Assembly: GCF_048569485.1 (NCBI RefSeq)
Contig: NW_027442061.1
Location: forward strand, 124,001-188,000
Direction of reading: 5' to 3'
Source of the DNA: Anomaloglossus baeobatrachus
Taxonomy: Eukaryota; Chordata; Amphibia; Anura; Aromobatidae
Length of the DNA stretch: 64,000 nucleotides
This document shows positions 24,301 through 35,926 of the stretch, piece after piece; within the stretch, counting starts at the first letter, position 1, and each line of letters opens with the position of its first letter. Made by a program: the position numbers and the translations under genes. Below the pieces are notes generated by a model, which ran no database searches, was not told the DNA's origin, and worked only from the letters and a program-made list of their open reading frames with translations.

Positions 24301-24808
24301 CTCAGTACTGGTAACTAGTGATGAGTGGGCACTACCATGCTCGGGTGCTCAGTACTGGTAACTAGTGATGAGCGGGCACTACCATGCTCGGGTGCACAGT
24401 ACTGGTAACTAGTGATGAGAGGGCACTACCATGCTCGGGTGCTCAGTACTGGTAACTAGTGATGAGCGGGCACTACCATGCTCAGGTGCTCAGTACTGGT
24501 AACTAGTGAAGAGCGGGCACTACCATGCTCAGGTGCTCAGTACTGGTAACTAGTGATGAGCGGGCACTACCATGCTCAGGTGGTCAGTACTGGTAACTAG
24601 TGATGAGCGGGCACTACCATGCTCGAGTGCTCAGTACTGGTAACAAGTGATGAGCGGGCACTACCATGCTCGGGTGCTTAGTACTGGTAACTAGTGATGA
24701 GCGGGCACTACCATGCTCGGGTGCTCTGTACTTGTAACTAGTGATGAGCGGGCACTACCATGCTCGGGTGCTCAGTACTGGTAACTGGTGATGAGTGCGC
24801 ACTACCAT

Positions 24809-25008
24809 NNNNNNNNNNNNNNNNNNNNNNNNNNNNNNNNNNNNNNNNNNNNNNNNNNNNNNNNNNNNNNNNNNNNNNNNNNNNNNNNNNNNNNNNNNNN
24901 NNNNNNNNNNNNNNNNNNNNNNNNNNNNNNNNNNNNNNNNNNNNNNNNNNNNNNNNNNNNNNNNNNNNNNNNNNNNNNNNNNNNNNNNNNNNNNNNNNNN
25001 NNNNNNNN
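24809..25008. other. Assembly gap, 200 N
   Basis: Exactly 200 Ns inside the 47-bp array. A round size suggests a placeholder, so the true array length is unknown. Confidence 0.98.
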
Positions 25009-25940
25009 GGCACTACCATGCTCAGGTGCTCAGTACTGGTAACTAGTGATGAGCGGGCACTACCATGCTCAGGTGCTCAGTACTGGTAACTAGTGATGAG
25101 CGGACACTACCATGCTCGGGTGCTCAGTACTGGTAACTAGTGATGAGCGGGCACTACCATGCTCGGGTGCTCAGTACTGGTAACTAGTGATGAGCGGGCA
25201 CTACCATGCTCAGGTGCTCAGTACTGGTAACTAGTGATGAGCGGGCACTACCATGCTCGGGTGCTCAGTACTGGTAACTAGTGATGAGCGGGCACTACCA
25301 TGCTCGGGTGCTCAGTACTGGTAACTAGGGATGAGCGGGCACTACCATGCTCGGGTGCTCAGTACTGGTAACTAGTGATGAGCGGGCACTACCATGCTCG
25401 GGTGCTCAGTACTGGTAACTTGTGATGAGCGGGCACTACCATGCTCGGGTACTCAGTACTGGTAACTAGTGATGAGCGGACACTACCATGCTTGGGTGCT
25501 CAGTACTGGTAACTAGTGATGAGCGGGCACTACCATGCTCGGGTGCTCAGTACTGGTAACTAGTGATGAGCGGGCACTACCATGCTCGGGTGCTCAGTAC
25601 TGGTAACTAGTGATGAGCGGGCACTACCATGCTCGGGTGCTCAGTACTGGTAACTAGTGATGAGCGGGCACTACCATGCTCGGGTGCTCAGTACTGGTAA
25701 CTAGTGATGAGCGGGCACTACCATGCTCGGGTGCTCAGTACTGGTAACTAGTGATGAGTGGGCACTACCATGCTCAGGTGCTCAGTACTGGTAACTAGTG
25801 ATGAGCGGGCACTACCATGCTCGGGTGCTCAGTACTGGTAACTAGTGATGAGCGGGCACTACCATGCTCGGGTGCTCAGTACTGGTAACTAGTGATGAGC
25901 GGGCACTACCATGCTCGGGTGCTCAGTACTGGTAACTAGT

Positions 25941-28135
25941 GATGAGAGGGCACTACAATGCTCGGGTGCTCAGTACTGGTAACTAGTGATGAGCGGGCAC
26001 TACCATGCTCGGGTGCTCAGTACTGGTAACTAGTGATGAGCGGGCACTACCATGCTCGGGTGCTCAGTACTGGTAACTAGTGATGAGAGCGCACTACAAT
26101 GCTCGGGTGCTCAGTACTGGTAACTAGTGATGAGCGGGCACTACCATGCTCGGGTGCTCAGTACTGGTAACTAGTGATGAGCGGGCACTACCATGCTCGG
26201 GTGCTCAGTACTGGTAACTAGTGATGAGAGGGCACTACAATGCTCGGGTGCTCAGTACTGGTAACTAGTGATGAGCGGGCACTACCATGCTCGGGTGCTC
26301 AGTACTGGTAACTAGTGATGAGCGGGCACTACCATGCTCGGGTGCTCAGTACTGGTAACTAGTGATGAGAGGGCACTACAATGCTCGGGTGCTCAGTACT
26401 GGTAACTAGTGATGAGCGGGCACTACCATGCTCGGGTGCTCAGTACTGGTAACTAGTGATGAGCGGGCACTACCATGCTCGGGTGCTCAGTACTGGTAAC
26501 TAGTGATGAGCGGGCACTACTATGCTCGGGTGCTCAGTACTGGTAACTAGTGATGAGCGGGCACTACCATGCTCGGGTGCTCAGTACTGGTAACTAGTGA
26601 TGAGCGGGCACTACCATGCTCAGGTGCTCAGTACTGGTAACTAGTGATGTGCGGGCTCTACCATGCTCGAGTGCTCAGTACTGGTAACTAGTGATGAGCG
26701 GGCACTACCATGCTCGGGTGCTCAGTACTGGTAACTAGTGATGAGAGGGCACTACAATGCTCGGGTGCTCAGTACTGGTAACTAGTGATGAGCGGGCACT
26801 ACCATGCTCAGGTGCTCAGTACTGGTAACTAGTGATGAGCGGGCACTACCATGCTCAGGTGCTCAGTACTGGTAACTAGTGATGAGCGGGCACTACCATG
26901 CTCGGGTGCTCAGTACTGGTAACTAGTGATGAGTGGGCACTACCATGCTCGGGTGCTCAGTACTGGTAACTAGTGATGAGCGGCCATTACCATGCTCGGG
27001 TGCTCAGTATTGGTAACTAGTGATGAGCGGGCACTATCATGCTCGGGTGCTCAGTACTGGTAACTAGTGATGAGCGGGCACTACCATGCTCAGGTGCTCA
27101 GTACTGGTAACTAGTGATGAGTGGGCACTACCATGCTCAGGTGCTCAGTACTGGTAACTAGTGATGAGCGGGCACTACCATGCTCAGGTGCTCAGTACTG
27201 GTAACTAGTGATGAGCGGGCACTACCATGCTCGGGTGCTCAGTACTGGTAACTAGTGATGAGCGGGCACTATCATGCTCGGGTGCTCAGTACTGGTAACT
27301 AGTGATGAGCGGGCACTATCATGCTCGGGTGCTCAGTACTGGTAACTAGTGATGAGCGGGCACTACCATGCTCAGGTGCTCAGTACTGGTAACTAGTGAT
27401 GAGTGGGCACTACCATGCTCGGGTGCTCAGTACTGGTAACTAGTGATGAGAGGGCACTACAATGCTCGGGTGCTCAGTACTGGTAACTAGTGATGAGCGG
27501 GCACTACCATGCTCGGGTGCTCAGTACTGGTAACTAGTGATGAGCGGGCACTACCATGCTCGGGTGCTCAGTACTGGTAACTAGTGATGAGAGCGCACTA
27601 CAATGCTCGGGTGCTCAGTACTGGTAACTAGTGATGAGCGGGCACTACCATGCTCGGGTGCTCAGTACTGGTAACTAGTGATGAGCGGGCACTACCATGC
27701 TCGGGTGCTCAGTACTGGTAACTAGTGATGAGAGGGCACTACAATGCTCGGGTGCTCAGTACTGGTAACTAGTGATGAGCGGGCACTACCATGCTCGGGT
27801 GCTCAGTACTGGTAACTAGTGATGAGCGGGCACTACCATGCTCGGGTGCTCAGTACTGGTAACTAGTGATGAGAGGGCACTACAATGCTCGGGTGCTCAG
27901 TACTGGTAACTAGTGATGAGCGGGCACTACCATGCTCGGGTGCTCAGTACTGGTAACTAGTGATGAGCGGGCACTACCATGCTCGGGTGCTCAGTACTGG
28001 TAACTAGTGATGAGCGGGCACTACCATGCTCAGGTGCTCAGTACTGGTAACTAGTGATGTGCGGGCTCTACCATGCTCGAGTGCTCAGTACTGGTAACTA
28101 GTGATGAGCGGGCACTACCATGCTCGGGTGGTCAG
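25941..28135 (+). repeat. Duplicated higher-order block within the 47-bp satellite
   Basis: A trimer pattern marked by the variant CACTACAATG at about 25950, 26091, 26232 and 26373 recurs at about 27454, 27595, 27736 and 27877 (offset 1504 bp, 32 units). The rare variant GATGTGCGGGCTCTACC appears at 26646 and 28056 (offset 1410 bp, 30 units). A segment of roughly 0.7 kb was therefore copied, with a two-unit length difference between copies. Confidence 0.85.
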
Positions 28136-30499
28136 TACTGGTAACTAGTGATGAGCGAGCACTACCATGCTCGGGTGCTCAGTACTCGTAACTAGTGATG
28201 AGCGGGCACTACCATGCTCGGGTGCTCAGTACTGGTAACTAGTGATGAGCGGGCACTACCATGCTCGGGTGCTCAGTACTGGTAACTAGTGATGAGCGGG
28301 CACTACCATGCTCGGTTGCTCAGTACTGGTAACTAGTGATGAGCGGGCACTACCATGCTCGGGTGCTCCGTACTGGTAACTAGTGATGAGCGGGCACTAC
28401 CATGCTCGGGTGCTCAGTACTGGTAACTAGTGATGAGCGGGCACTACCATGCTCGGGTGCTCAGTACTGGTAACTAGTGATGAGCGGGCACTACCATGTT
28501 CAGGTGCTCAGTACTGGTAACTAGTGATGAGCGGGCACTACCATGCTTGGGTGCTCAGTACTGGTAACTAGTGATGAGCGGGCACTACCATGCTCGGGTG
28601 CTCAGTACTGGTAACTAGTGATGAGCGGGCACTACCATGCTCGGGTGCTCAGTACTGGTAACTAGTGATGAGCGGGCACTACCATGCTCGGGTGCTCAGT
28701 ACTGGTAACTAGTGATGAGCGGGCACTACCATGCTCGGGTGCTCAGTACTGGTAACTAGTGATGAGCGGGCACTACCATGCTCGGGTGCTCAGTACTGGT
28801 AACTAGTGATGAGCGGACACTACCATGCTCTGGTGCTCAGTACTGGTAACTAGTGATGAGCGGGCACTACCATGCTCGGGTGCTCTGTACTGGTAACTAG
28901 TGATGAGCGGGCACTACCATGCTCGGGTGCTCAGTACTGGTAACTAGTGATGAGCGGGCACTACCATGCTCGGGTGCTCAGTACTCGTAACTAGTGATGA
29001 GCGGGCACTACCATGCTCGGGTGCTCAGTACTGGTAACTAGTGATGAGCGGACACTACCATGCTCGGGTGCTCAGTACTGGTAACTAGTGATGAGCGGAC
29101 ACTACCATGCTCTGGTGCTCAGTACTGGTAACTAGTGATGAGCGGGCACTACCATGCTCGGGTGCTCAGTACTGGTAACTAGTGATGAGTGAGCACTACC
29201 ATGCTCGGGTGCTCAGTACTCGTAACTAGTGATGAGCGGGCACTACCATGCTCGGGTGCTCAGTACTGGTAACTAGTGATAAGCGGGCACTACCATGCTC
29301 GGGTGCTCAGTACTGGTAACTAGTGATGAGCGGGCACTACCATGCTCGGGTGCTCAGTACTGGTAACTAGTGATGAGCGGGCACTACCATGCTAGGGTGC
29401 TCAGTACTGGTAACTAGTGATGAGCGGGCACTACCATGCTCGGGTGCTCAGTACTGGTAACTAGTGATGAGTGGGCACTACCATGCTCGGGTGCTCAGTA
29501 CTGGTAACTAGTGATGAGCGGGCACTACCATGCTCGGGTGCTCAGTACTGGTAACTAGTGATGAGCGGGCACTACCATGCTCGGGTGCTCAGTACTGGTA
29601 ACTAGTGATGAGCGGGCACTACCATGCTCGGGTGCTCAGTACTGGTAACTAGTGATGAGCGGGCACTACCATGCTCGGGTGCTCAGTACTGGTAACTAGT
29701 GATGAGCGGGCACTACCATGCTCGGGTGCTCAGTACTGGTAACTAGTGATGAGCGGGCACTACCATGCTCGGGTGCTCAGTACTGGTAACTAGTGATGAG
29801 CGGGCACTACCATGCTCGGGTGCTCAGTACTGGTAACTAGTGATGAGCGGGCACTACCATGCTCGGGTGGTCAGTACTGGTAACTAGTGATGAGCGAGCA
29901 CTACCATGCTCGGGTGCTCAGTACTCGTAACTAGTGATGAGCGGGCACTACCATGCTCGGGTGCTCAGTACTGGTAACTAGTGATGAGCGGGCACTACCA
30001 TGCTCGGGTGCTCAGTACTGGTAACTAGTGATGAGCGGGCACTACCATGCTCGGGTGCTCAGTACTGGTAACTAGTGATGAGCGGGCACTACCATGCTCG
30101 GGTGCTCAGTACTGGTAACTAGTGATGAGCGGGCACTACCATGCTCAGGTGCTCAGTACTGGTAACTAGTGATGAGTGGGCACTACCATGCTCGGGTGCT
30201 CAGTACTGGTAACTAGTGATGAGCGGGCACTACCATGCTCAGGTGCTCAGTACTGGTAACTAGTGATGAGCGGGCACTACCATGCTCAGGTGCTCAGTAC
30301 TGGTAACTAGTGATGAGCGGGCACTACCATGCTCAGGTGCTCAGTACTGGTAACTAGTGATGAGCGGGCACTACCATGCTCAGGTGCTCAGTACTGGTAA
30401 CTAGTGATGAGCGGGCACTACCATGCTCGGGTGCTCAGTACTGGTAACTAGTGATGAGCGGGCACTACCATGCTCAGGTGCTCAGTACTGGTAACTAGT

Positions 30500-30728
30500 G
30501 AATTTTATGAATAAAGTGCAACATTTTGATCTTGATTGAGAGGATCATGTTGGTGAAATCAGTGCTTAAAGTCCAAAACAGAAAACTTCCATAAAAAAAC
30601 AGCAAGTATCAGAATGTGATTGGAGAGTGCAGAGGAGGCTTCTGTTATGTCTCCATTTTCATTGTCCACTGCTGTGACTATTCTATTTTAACCTTTCCTA
30701 TCTTTTTTATATTTTTGTACTTTATACA
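30500..30728. other. Unassigned spacer right of the satellite
   Basis: AT-rich. No gene or named repeat recognised. Confidence 0.5.
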
Positions 30729-30729
30729 C

Positions 30730-30969
30730 AGGGTGGTGCAAAAGTAGGGGGACAGTATGTTAATAGGGTTATCAAACATGGTGCAAAGTGAAACTGACTC
30801 ATCTGCCCTTAGCAACCAATCAGATTCCACCTTTCATTCTTCACAGGCTCTTTGGAAAATGAAAGGTGGAATCTGATTGGTTGCTAAGGGCAACTGAGTC
30901 AGTTTCACTTTACACCCTGTTTGATAATCCTATTATACATACTGTCCACCTACTTTTGGACCACCCTGT
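30730..30969. mobile_element. Foldback MITE, mariner-like ends
   Basis: A 240-bp near-palindrome. Left end CAGGGTGGTGCAAAAGTAGG, right end inverted CAGGGTGGTCCAAAAGTAGG, with arms of about 110 bp including GGAATCTGATTGGTTGCTAA and its complement. Right flank is TA-rich. CAGGGTG ends are typical of mariner-type elements; no transposase present. Confidence 0.85.
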
Positions 30970-31424
30970 ATATATATATACTAGAAGGTGGCCGGATTCT
31001 ACGCATCAGGTATTCTAGAATTTACGTATTGTGTAGTTCATGTATGATTTTTGTTTTATATATATATATATATAGATGTTGTTGTGTGTAGTTGCCAGTG
31101 TTTGTGTAGGGGCTGTACATGTTCTGGGTGTTGTCTGGGTGTGATGGGGGGTGAGAGCGGTGTTGTATGTGTGTTGCGTTGTTTGTGGAGCGCTGTGTGT
31201 CTGTAGCGTTGTGTGTGTGTTGTGCGGTTTGTGTGTGTGTGGTGTGTTTTGGGGGGAGGTATGTTTTTGTGCAATGTGTGTGTTCTGCGGTATGTGCGTA
31301 TATTTGTGTGTGCAGCGTTGTCTGTGTGTGGGTGTCTGTGTAGGGCAGTTGTTCGTGGTTCCCAGTGTGTGTGTGTGGTGTGTTGTGCAGTGCGCGCGCG
31401 TGTGTGTATGTTGGGGGGAGGTGT

Positions 31425-32115
31425 GCACTTCCCATCGTGCTCCATCCCCCATGCAGCGCACTCCCCATCGTGCTCCATCCCCCATGCAGCGCACTCCCCA
31501 TCGTGCTCCATCCCCCATGCAGCGCACTCCCCATCGTGCTCCATCCCCTATGCTGCGCACCCCCCATCGTGCTCCATCTCCCATGCTGCGCACTCCCAAA
31601 CGTGCTCCATCCGCCATGCTGCGCACTCCCAAACGTGCTCCATCCGCCATACTCCGCACTCCCCATCGTGCTCCATCCCCCATGCAGCGCACTCCCCATC
31701 GTGCTCCATCCCCTATGCTGCGCACCCCCCATCGTGCTCCATCTCCCATGCTGCGCACTCCCAAACGTGCTCCATCCACCATGCTGCGCACTCCCAAACG
31801 TGGTCCATCCACCATGCTGCGCACTCCCAAACGTGCTCCATCCGCCATGCTGCGCACTCCCAAACGTGCTCCATCCGCCATGCTGCGCACTCCAAACGTG
31901 CTCCATCCGCCATGCTGCGCACTCCCAAACGTGGTCCATCCGCCATGCTGCGCACTCCCAAACGTGCTCCATCCGCCATGCTGCGCACTCCCAAACGTGC
32001 TCCATCCGCCATGCTGCGCACTCCCAAACGTGCTCCATGCGCCATGCTGCGCACTCCCAAACATGCTCCACCCCCCATGCTGCGCACCCCCCATCGTGCT
32101 CCATCCCCCATGCTG
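31425..32115. repeat. 33-bp minisatellite
   Basis: About 21 copies of a unit around CATCGTGCTCCATCCCCCAT. Because 33 is divisible by three, several frames on both strands stay open and give spurious ORFs of 320-470 codons with 11-residue repeats. Confidence 0.93.
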
Positions 32116-32470
32116 CACCAGCATCAGCCTCTCTACCCGCAGCATCAGCCTCTCTGCCCGCAGCATCAGTCTCTCTCCTCCCAGCATCAGCTTCTCTACC
32201 CGCAGCATCAGCCTCTCTCATCCCAGCATCAGCCTCTCTGTCCCCAGCATCAGCCTCTCTCATCCCAGCATCAGCCTCTCTCCTCCCAGCATCAGCCTCT
32301 CTCCTCCCAGCATCAGCCTTTTCTGTCCCCAGCTGATGCCTTTTCGGTCCCCAGCATCAGCCTCTCTCCTCCCAGCCTACCCCAGCCTCAGCCTCCCCCA
32401 GCATCAGCCTCTCTTCTCTCAGCCTCCCCATCCCAGCCTTCCCCAGGATCAGCCTCTCTCCTCCCAGCCT
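32116..32470. repeat. 21-bp minisatellite
   Basis: Units of CAGCATCAGCCTCTCTCCTC type, regular to about 32320 and degenerate to about 32470. Confidence 0.9.
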
Positions 32471-33235
32471 CCTCCAGCACGCCGTGCTCCTCTGCCGACA
32501 CTCACAGATCCGATCGCATACACTCACACACACCCGATCGCATACACTCACACACAAAGACACACACACTGACGATATTGCACATACGTGCTCACACTCA
32601 CAACATCCGGAGATACCACATGCTTCTGGCCATGTGATCCCCCGGCAGGTCCTGGAAGCTCACAGCACAATATCGCCGCCGAGAAGCAAGCGATATCCCA
32701 GGATGTTGTGAGTATGTGGATGTGATGTGATGTGTGTGTGAGAGTGAGTGTGATCTGATGTGTGTGTGTGTGCTGTTATGTGTGTGCGTGTGTGTATGTT
32801 CCGCCGCTGCAGGACCTTGATGCGCTGGTAACTATGCTACCATGGTTACCAGCGTATCTCGTCCCCCGCTCGCACGGGAGCCCACACCAGCATACGCCGG
32901 CCAGCCCCAGCAATGTGAGGGTATGTGTCGGCTGGGTTTGGCGGCGTACGCTGATGTGGGCTCCCAGGGGTACAGTACTCACCTGGTAGTCGTGGCTCCG
33001 TGACCGTGTCGGTTCGGGGAATGCGGGAGGGGGGGCGTGGGGGCCGAGGCGAGAGGCAATCTGTGGGGGGGCGGAGCCTGGGCGAGCGGCCGGCCAATCC
33101 GTGTGGGGGCGCAGCCTGGGGGGCGGGGCCATGGCGAGCCCAGCGGCCAATCAGCTTTGTGTCACCGTAAGGACACAATTTTGGAGCAAGACAGACAGAC
33201 AGAATAAGGCAATTATATATATATATATATATACG

Positions 33236-33785
33236 CTTAACATGTGATCTTCATATGCTGTAAAGAATCCACATGATTCTGGGCACTGAGTGCTGGAGGT
33301 GTTGGGTGTTAATTACCCGATCTACAGACGTATTGTGTGCACCGTGTGGCTGTATTATTGCAGTTCTGAATGAAATCCTATTGTATGGCGGCAGTATATG
33401 TCGCTCTTGTTTTTGTGCAGTATTACAATACTATCTGAGCCCTGTCAATCGCTGCTGTTCTGCACGGTATGGCAGTGGTGTTTCAGTATTGTGCACGCTA
33501 TGGCACTGGTAACACAATGTCATCATTATAAGAAAATGTGACCAATCTCGTCCTGCTAGAAATGAGCAGAAGTGAGAAGTTCAGATGATATTGATATTCC
33601 AGCACCGGGAGAGGATGTCAGCATTTACCTACTATGTGATGCATAAATAATAGAACTGCCAAATGGACTGTACAGAAGACATCACCGCAATCCCCCAACA
33701 CAACCGACAGGAGACAAGAAAAGTGGTGGATTGTTTTTTTTTTATTGAACAAGATTTTTGCTGTTTGCACGTCTTCTCACTATGA
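33236..33785. other. Unassigned spacer
   Basis: No exon, RNA or named repeat recognised. Contains a T-rich run near 33733. Confidence 0.5.
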
Positions 33786-35825
33786 GCTTACATATTCCTG
33801 TACATAGGGGCAGTATTATAGTAGTTATATTCTTGTATATAGGGGGCAGTATTATAGTAGTTATATTCCTGTACATAGGGGCAGTATTATAGTAGTTATA
33901 TTCCTGTACATAGGAGCAGTATTATAGTAGTTATATTCTTGTACATAGGAGCAGTATTATAGCAGTTATATTCCTGTACATAGGGGCAGTATTATAGTAG
34001 TTATATTCTTGTACATAGGGGCAGTATTATAGTAGTTATATTCTTGTACATAGGGGGCAGTATTATAGTAGTTATTTTCCTGTACATAGGGGCAGCATTA
34101 TAGTAGTTATATTCTTGTACATAGGGGCAGTATTATAGTAGTTATATTCTTGTACATAGGAGCAGTATTATAGTAGCTATATTCTTGTATATAGGGGCAG
34201 TATTATAGTAGTTATATTCTTGTACATAGGGGCAGTATTATAGTAGTTATATTCTTGTACATAGGGGGCAGTATTATAGTAGATATATTCTTGTACATAG
34301 GAGCAGTATTATAGTAGTTATATTCTTGTACATAGGTGCAGTATTATAGTAGTTATATTCTTGTACATAGGAGCAGTATTATAGTAGTTATATTCTTGTA
34401 CATAGGGGCAGTATTATAGTAGTTATATTCTTGTACATAGGAGCAGTATTATAGTAGTTATATTCTTGTACATAGGGGCAGTATTATAGTAGTTATATTC
34501 TTGTACATAGGAGCAGTATTATAGTAGTTATATTCTTGTACATAGGGGCAGTATTATAGTAGTTATAGTCTTGTACATAGGGGCAGTATTATAGTAGTTA
34601 TATTCTTGTACATAGGGGCAGTATTATAGTAGTTATATTCTTGTACATAGGGGCAGTATTATAGTAGTTATATTCTTGTACATAGGGAGCAGTATTATAG
34701 TAGTTATATTCTTGTACATAGGGGCAGTATTATAGTAGTTATATTCTTGTACATAGGGGGCAGTATTATAGTAGTTATATTCTTGTACTTAGGAGGCAGT
34801 ATTATAGTAGTTATATTCTTGTATATAGGGGCAGTATTATAGTAGTTATATTCTTGTACATAGGGGCAGTATTATAGTAGTTATATTCTTGTAATAGGGG
34901 CAGTATTAAGTAGTATTCTTGTACATAGGGGCAGTATTATAGTAGTTATATTCTGTACATAGGGGCAGTATATAGTAGTTATATTCTTGTACATAGAGTA
35001 TATAGTAGTTATATTCTTGTACTATAGGGCAGTATTATAGTAGTTATATTCTTGTATATAGGGGCAGTATTATAGTAGTATATTCTTGTATATAGGGGCA
35101 GTATTATAGTAGTTATATTCTTGTACATAGGGGGCAGTATTATAGCAGTTATATTCTTGTACATAGAGGCAGTATTATAGTAGTTATATTCTTGTATATA
35201 GGGGGCAGTATTATAGTAGTTATATTCTTGTACATAGGGGCAGTATTATAATAGTTATAGTCTTATACATAGGGGCAGTATTATAGTAGTTATATTCTTG
35301 TACATAGGAGCAGTATTATAGTAGTTATATTCTTGTACATAGGAGCAGTATTATAGTAGTTATATTCTTGTACATAGGAGCAGTATTATAGTAGTTATAT
35401 TCTTGTACATAGGAGCAGTATTATAGTAGTTATATTCTTGTATATAGGAGCAGTATTATAGTAGTTATATTCTTGTACATAGGAGCAGTATTATAGTAGT
35501 TATATTCTTGTACATAGGAGCAGTATTATAGTAGTTATATTCTTGTACATAGGGGGCAGAATTATAGTAGTTATATTCTTGTACATAGGGGCAGTATTAT
35601 AGTAGTTATATTCTTGTACATAGGGGCAGTATTATAGTAGTTATATTCTTGTACATAGGGGGCAGTATTATAGTAGTTATATTCTTGTACATAGGGGGCA
35701 GTATTATAGTAGTTATATTCTTGTACATAGGAGCAGTATTATAGTAGTTATATTCTTGTACATAGGAGCAGTATTATAGTAGTTATATTCTTGTATATAG
35801 GGGCAGTATTATAGTAATCATACTC
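33786..35825. repeat. 35/36-bp minisatellite
   Basis: About 57 copies of a unit with CAGTATTATAGTAGTTATAT followed by TCTTGTACATAGGGG. Length varies by one base through GGGG/GGGGG/GAG alternatives. Between about 34885 and 35095 several units lack single bases or short stretches, unlike the rest. Confidence 0.95.
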
Positions 35826-35926
35826 TGTGTACACCTTGTCATTGTGACTATGCGTGTTACCTCTTGTGCGGGGATCTGTTCCTTGTAGTTTTGTCTGTTA
35901 GTTGCTGCAGTGTGAATGTGCACATA

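Larger units (their letters stand above)
15307..30499 (+). repeat. Large satellite array of 47-bp units
   Basis: About 323 head-to-tail copies of a 47-bp unit starting TAGTGATGAGCGGGCACTAC and ending AGTACTGGTAAC, with a 200-N gap inside. Variation is concentrated at a few sites (GCGGGC/GCGGAC/GAGGGC/GTGGGC; CTCGGG/CTCAGG/CTCTGG; ACTGGT/ACTCGT). Linked variants recur at multiples of 47: trimer (141-bp) periods near 16960-17200 and 25940-26400, a tetramer (188 bp) near 21110-21420, and a 13-unit offset (611 bp) between about 22990 and 23602. The unit equals the terminal inverted repeat of the MITE at 62819-63006 plus 12 bases. Non-coding. Confidence 0.97.
30970..33235. repeat. Unclassified (TA)n-bounded interspersed repeat with inner minisatellites
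   Basis: Bounded by (TA)n runs at 30970-30980 and 33213-33233. The left end begins CTAGAAGGTGGCCGGATTCT, a sequence I recall as common in frog DNA; the right end has GACAGACAGACAGAATAAGG. Inside are a GT-rich block (31080-31420), a 33-bp array, a 21-bp array, CA-rich DNA near 32510-32600 and a GC-rich segment near 32820-33150. I cannot assign a class. Confidence 0.6.

Noticed and set aside
15307-30499. CRISPR-like regular repeats
   Set aside because: Units are contiguous 47-bp copies without unique spacers, and no cas genes are present. It is a eukaryotic satellite.
15307-30499. Hammerhead ribozyme satellite, suggested by TGATGAG in each unit
   Set aside because: The core requires CUGAUGA and a GAAA box with matching stems. 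The units have GTGATGAG and no GAAA.
31015-32637. ORFs of 320-474 codons on both strands with 11-residue repeats
   Set aside because: They follow from a 33-bp tandem unit that keeps frames open on both strands. No conserved domain is visible.
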